The notes beneath the pieces are model-generated. The model ran no database searches. It was not told the origin of the DNA and saw nothing but the letters and a program-made list of their open reading frames with translations. A stretch of 6,221 bases of DNA from Planctomycetota bacterium (lineage in GTDB: Bacteria > Planctomycetota > SZUA-567): positions 1-6,221 of the forward strand of contig JAISYD010000163.1 in the NCBI GenBank assembly GCA_031270145.1. Direction: 5' to 3'. The position numbers and the translations under genes were made by a program. Positions 5,514 through 6,221 of the stretch are shown here, piece by piece. How positions within the stretch are numbered: the stretch's first letter is position 1; each line of letters opens with the position of its first letter.

Positions 5514-5753
5514 GTGAACACGGTCAATATCCATGAAGCCAAGACGCATCTATCCCGACTTGTCGACAAGACGGCATCTTCGGGCGAACCTTTTATCATC
5601 GCCAAGTCTGGCCGTCCCATGGTGAAGGTCATACCCTGTGGAAAGCCCAAGGAAGCCAAGCGGTTGGGCTTTCTCCGGGGACAAGGCAGCGTCCGCGCCG
5701 ACATCAAAGAGGTCGGAGCGGAAGAAACAGCCGCCATGTTCGGGGGACAATAA
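5514..5753 (+). CDS. vapB: Phd/YefM-family (VapB-type) antitoxin
   Basis: A 79-aa antitoxin of the prevent-host-death family. The N-terminal half, MNTVNIHEAKTHLSRLVDK followed by GEPFIIAKSGRPMVKVIP, is the Phd/YefM DNA-binding and dimerisation fold. The C-terminal tail, LGFLRGQGSVRADIKEVGAE then TAAMFGG, is the flexible segment that wraps the PIN toxin; this LGFL-x-GQ to MFGG pattern is common in antitoxins paired with PIN toxins. It would neutralise the toxin and repress the operon at the inverted repeat just upstream. The GTG at 5514 is chosen because GGAAG ends 8 nt before it and the family usually begins right at this point. An alternative GTG at 5505 adds three residues (MEA-) but leaves almost no spacing to a ribosome site. 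The stop codon overlaps the toxin start by 1 nt (TAATG). Confidence 0.9.
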   Translation: MNTVNIHEAKTHLSRLVDKTASSGEPFIIAKSGRPMVKVIPCGKPKEAKRLGFLRGQGSVRADIKEVGAEETAAMFGGQ

Positions 5754-6160
5754 TGAGGCCGCTTCTCGATGCCCAGACGCTTATCCGGGCCGCCGCGCAA
5801 CCGGAATCATTGCCGAAGAAAGCCATGCGGCTTATTGGCGATTTGGAGAACGAGCTTTTCTTTAGCCCGGCCAGCCTTTGGGAAGCAGCCATAAAGAACG
5901 GACCGAGCAAGCCCAACTTCAACTTCGATGCCCGCATCCTTCGGCGGGGTCTGCTGGATAATGGATATCAGGAATTGACCATTTCCAGTCCTCATGCGGT
6001 TGGCGTGAGCGATTTGCCAAACATCCATAAAGACCCATTTGATCGTTTGCTCCTGGCTCAGGCCAAGGCAGAGGGTATCTTACTGTTGACTTCCGATAAC
6101 ATATTATCGGAGTATCCGGTACCAATAGAGTTTATTAAGCGGCGTCCCCGGAATTGTTGA
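5753..6160 (+). CDS. vapC: PIN-domain toxin, VapC type (Sll0205-like)
   Basis: A 135-aa PIN-domain protein, full length for the family. Predicted metal-binding acidic residues are all present: Asp6 (RPLLDAQTL), Glu44 (SPASLWEAAIK), Asp94 with Asp97 (HKDPFDRLLLAQA) and Asp115 (LLTSDN). PIN toxins are magnesium-dependent ribonucleases that cut tRNA or rRNA and stop growth; the RNA target here cannot be read from sequence. The block SLWE-x-A-I-K and KDPFDRLL places it with the PIN_Sll0205-like group, usually paired with Phd-type antitoxins, as here. A small departure is LLDAQ where relatives usually have LLDTH; the catalytic aspartate is kept, so activity is expected. Translation is coupled to the antitoxin through the TAATG overlap, which helps keep toxin below antitoxin. 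Confidence 0.9.
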   Translation: MRPLLDAQTLIRAAAQPESLPKKAMRLIGDLENELFFSPASLWEAAIKNGPSKPNFNFDARILRRGLLDNGYQELTISSPHAVGVSDLPNIHKDPFDRLLLAQAKAEGILLLTSDNILSEYPVPIEFIKRRPRNC

Positions 6161-6167
6161 AACACCG

Positions 6168-6180
6168 CGTTTCCGAAACG
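6168..6180. repeat. Short palindrome downstream of the toxin gene
   Basis: CGTTTC-C-GAAACG is a perfect 13-bp palindrome 7 nt after the toxin stop. As RNA it gives a 5-bp stem with a 3-nt loop and no T-tail, so terminator function is doubtful. The remaining bases to the window end show no gene. Confidence 0.25.
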
Positions 6181-6221
6181 TCCGGCGCAAAACCGACCGC
6201 GTTTGTCGTTGGCGCAAAGAC

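Noticed and set aside
6184..6218. GGCGCAAA occurring twice near the right edge as an attachment-site or CRISPR-like repeat
   Set aside because: Two copies of 8 bp 19 bp apart at the window end are too short and too few to support a repeat array or an attachment site.

Overview
The window is bacterial: densely packed genes, Shine-Dalgarno sites, overlapping stop/start codons, a sigma70-type promoter and a Sec-type signal peptide. Base composition is moderately to very GC-rich and uneven. Nothing here fixes the species. The gene content is typical of an accessory defence or toxin-antitoxin island in a GC-rich, probably Gram-negative bacterium.

Layout, left to right. (1) At the left edge the first 22 codons of a minus-strand secreted or lipid-free exported protein are visible (1-67). 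They are preceded by a strong ribosome site and a TTGACA-type promoter. (2) A long minus-strand gene array runs from about 5216 down to 263 with no opposing gene. In order of transcription it holds: an ABC/SMC-like AAA ATPase (435 aa); a severely truncated DUF4276 gene of 37 codons; a 573-aa DUF262-DUF1524 protein (GmrSD-like, predicted nucleotide-dependent HNH-type nuclease); a second, shorter AAA ATPase (379 aa); and an intact DUF4276/TOPRIM-like protein (199 aa). Spacing is tight: an 11-nt overlap, a 1-nt gap, an 84-nt gap and a 4-nt ATGA overlap. (3) A divergent intergenic region (about 5217-5513) carries hairpins, a good plus-strand promoter and a candidate operator. (4) A plus-strand Phd/VapB-type antitoxin and a PIN-domain VapC-type toxin overlap by 1 nt and run to 6160.

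How they may work together. ATPase plus DUF4276/TOPRIM-like pairs follow the logic of OLD, Gabija and PARIS systems, in which an ABC-type ATPase senses an invader and releases or activates a TOPRIM effector. DUF262/DUF1524 proteins are related to GmrSD, BrxU and SspE nucleases that attack modified or foreign DNA. The locus therefore looks like a composite antiphage operon: one complete ATPase/TOPRIM pair, one ATPase whose TOPRIM partner has been deleted to a stub, and a GmrSD-like nuclease between them whose start lies 1 nt after that stub. The base composition steps up sharply at the second pair, which suggests separate acquisitions. The VapBC-like module would be a neighbouring stabiliser or a separate defence element.

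The main novelty candidate is the DUF4276 stub at 3806-3919. It could be a broken partner gene, a translational-coupling leader, or the scar of a recombination that put the DUF262 nuclease under the control of the orphan ATPase.
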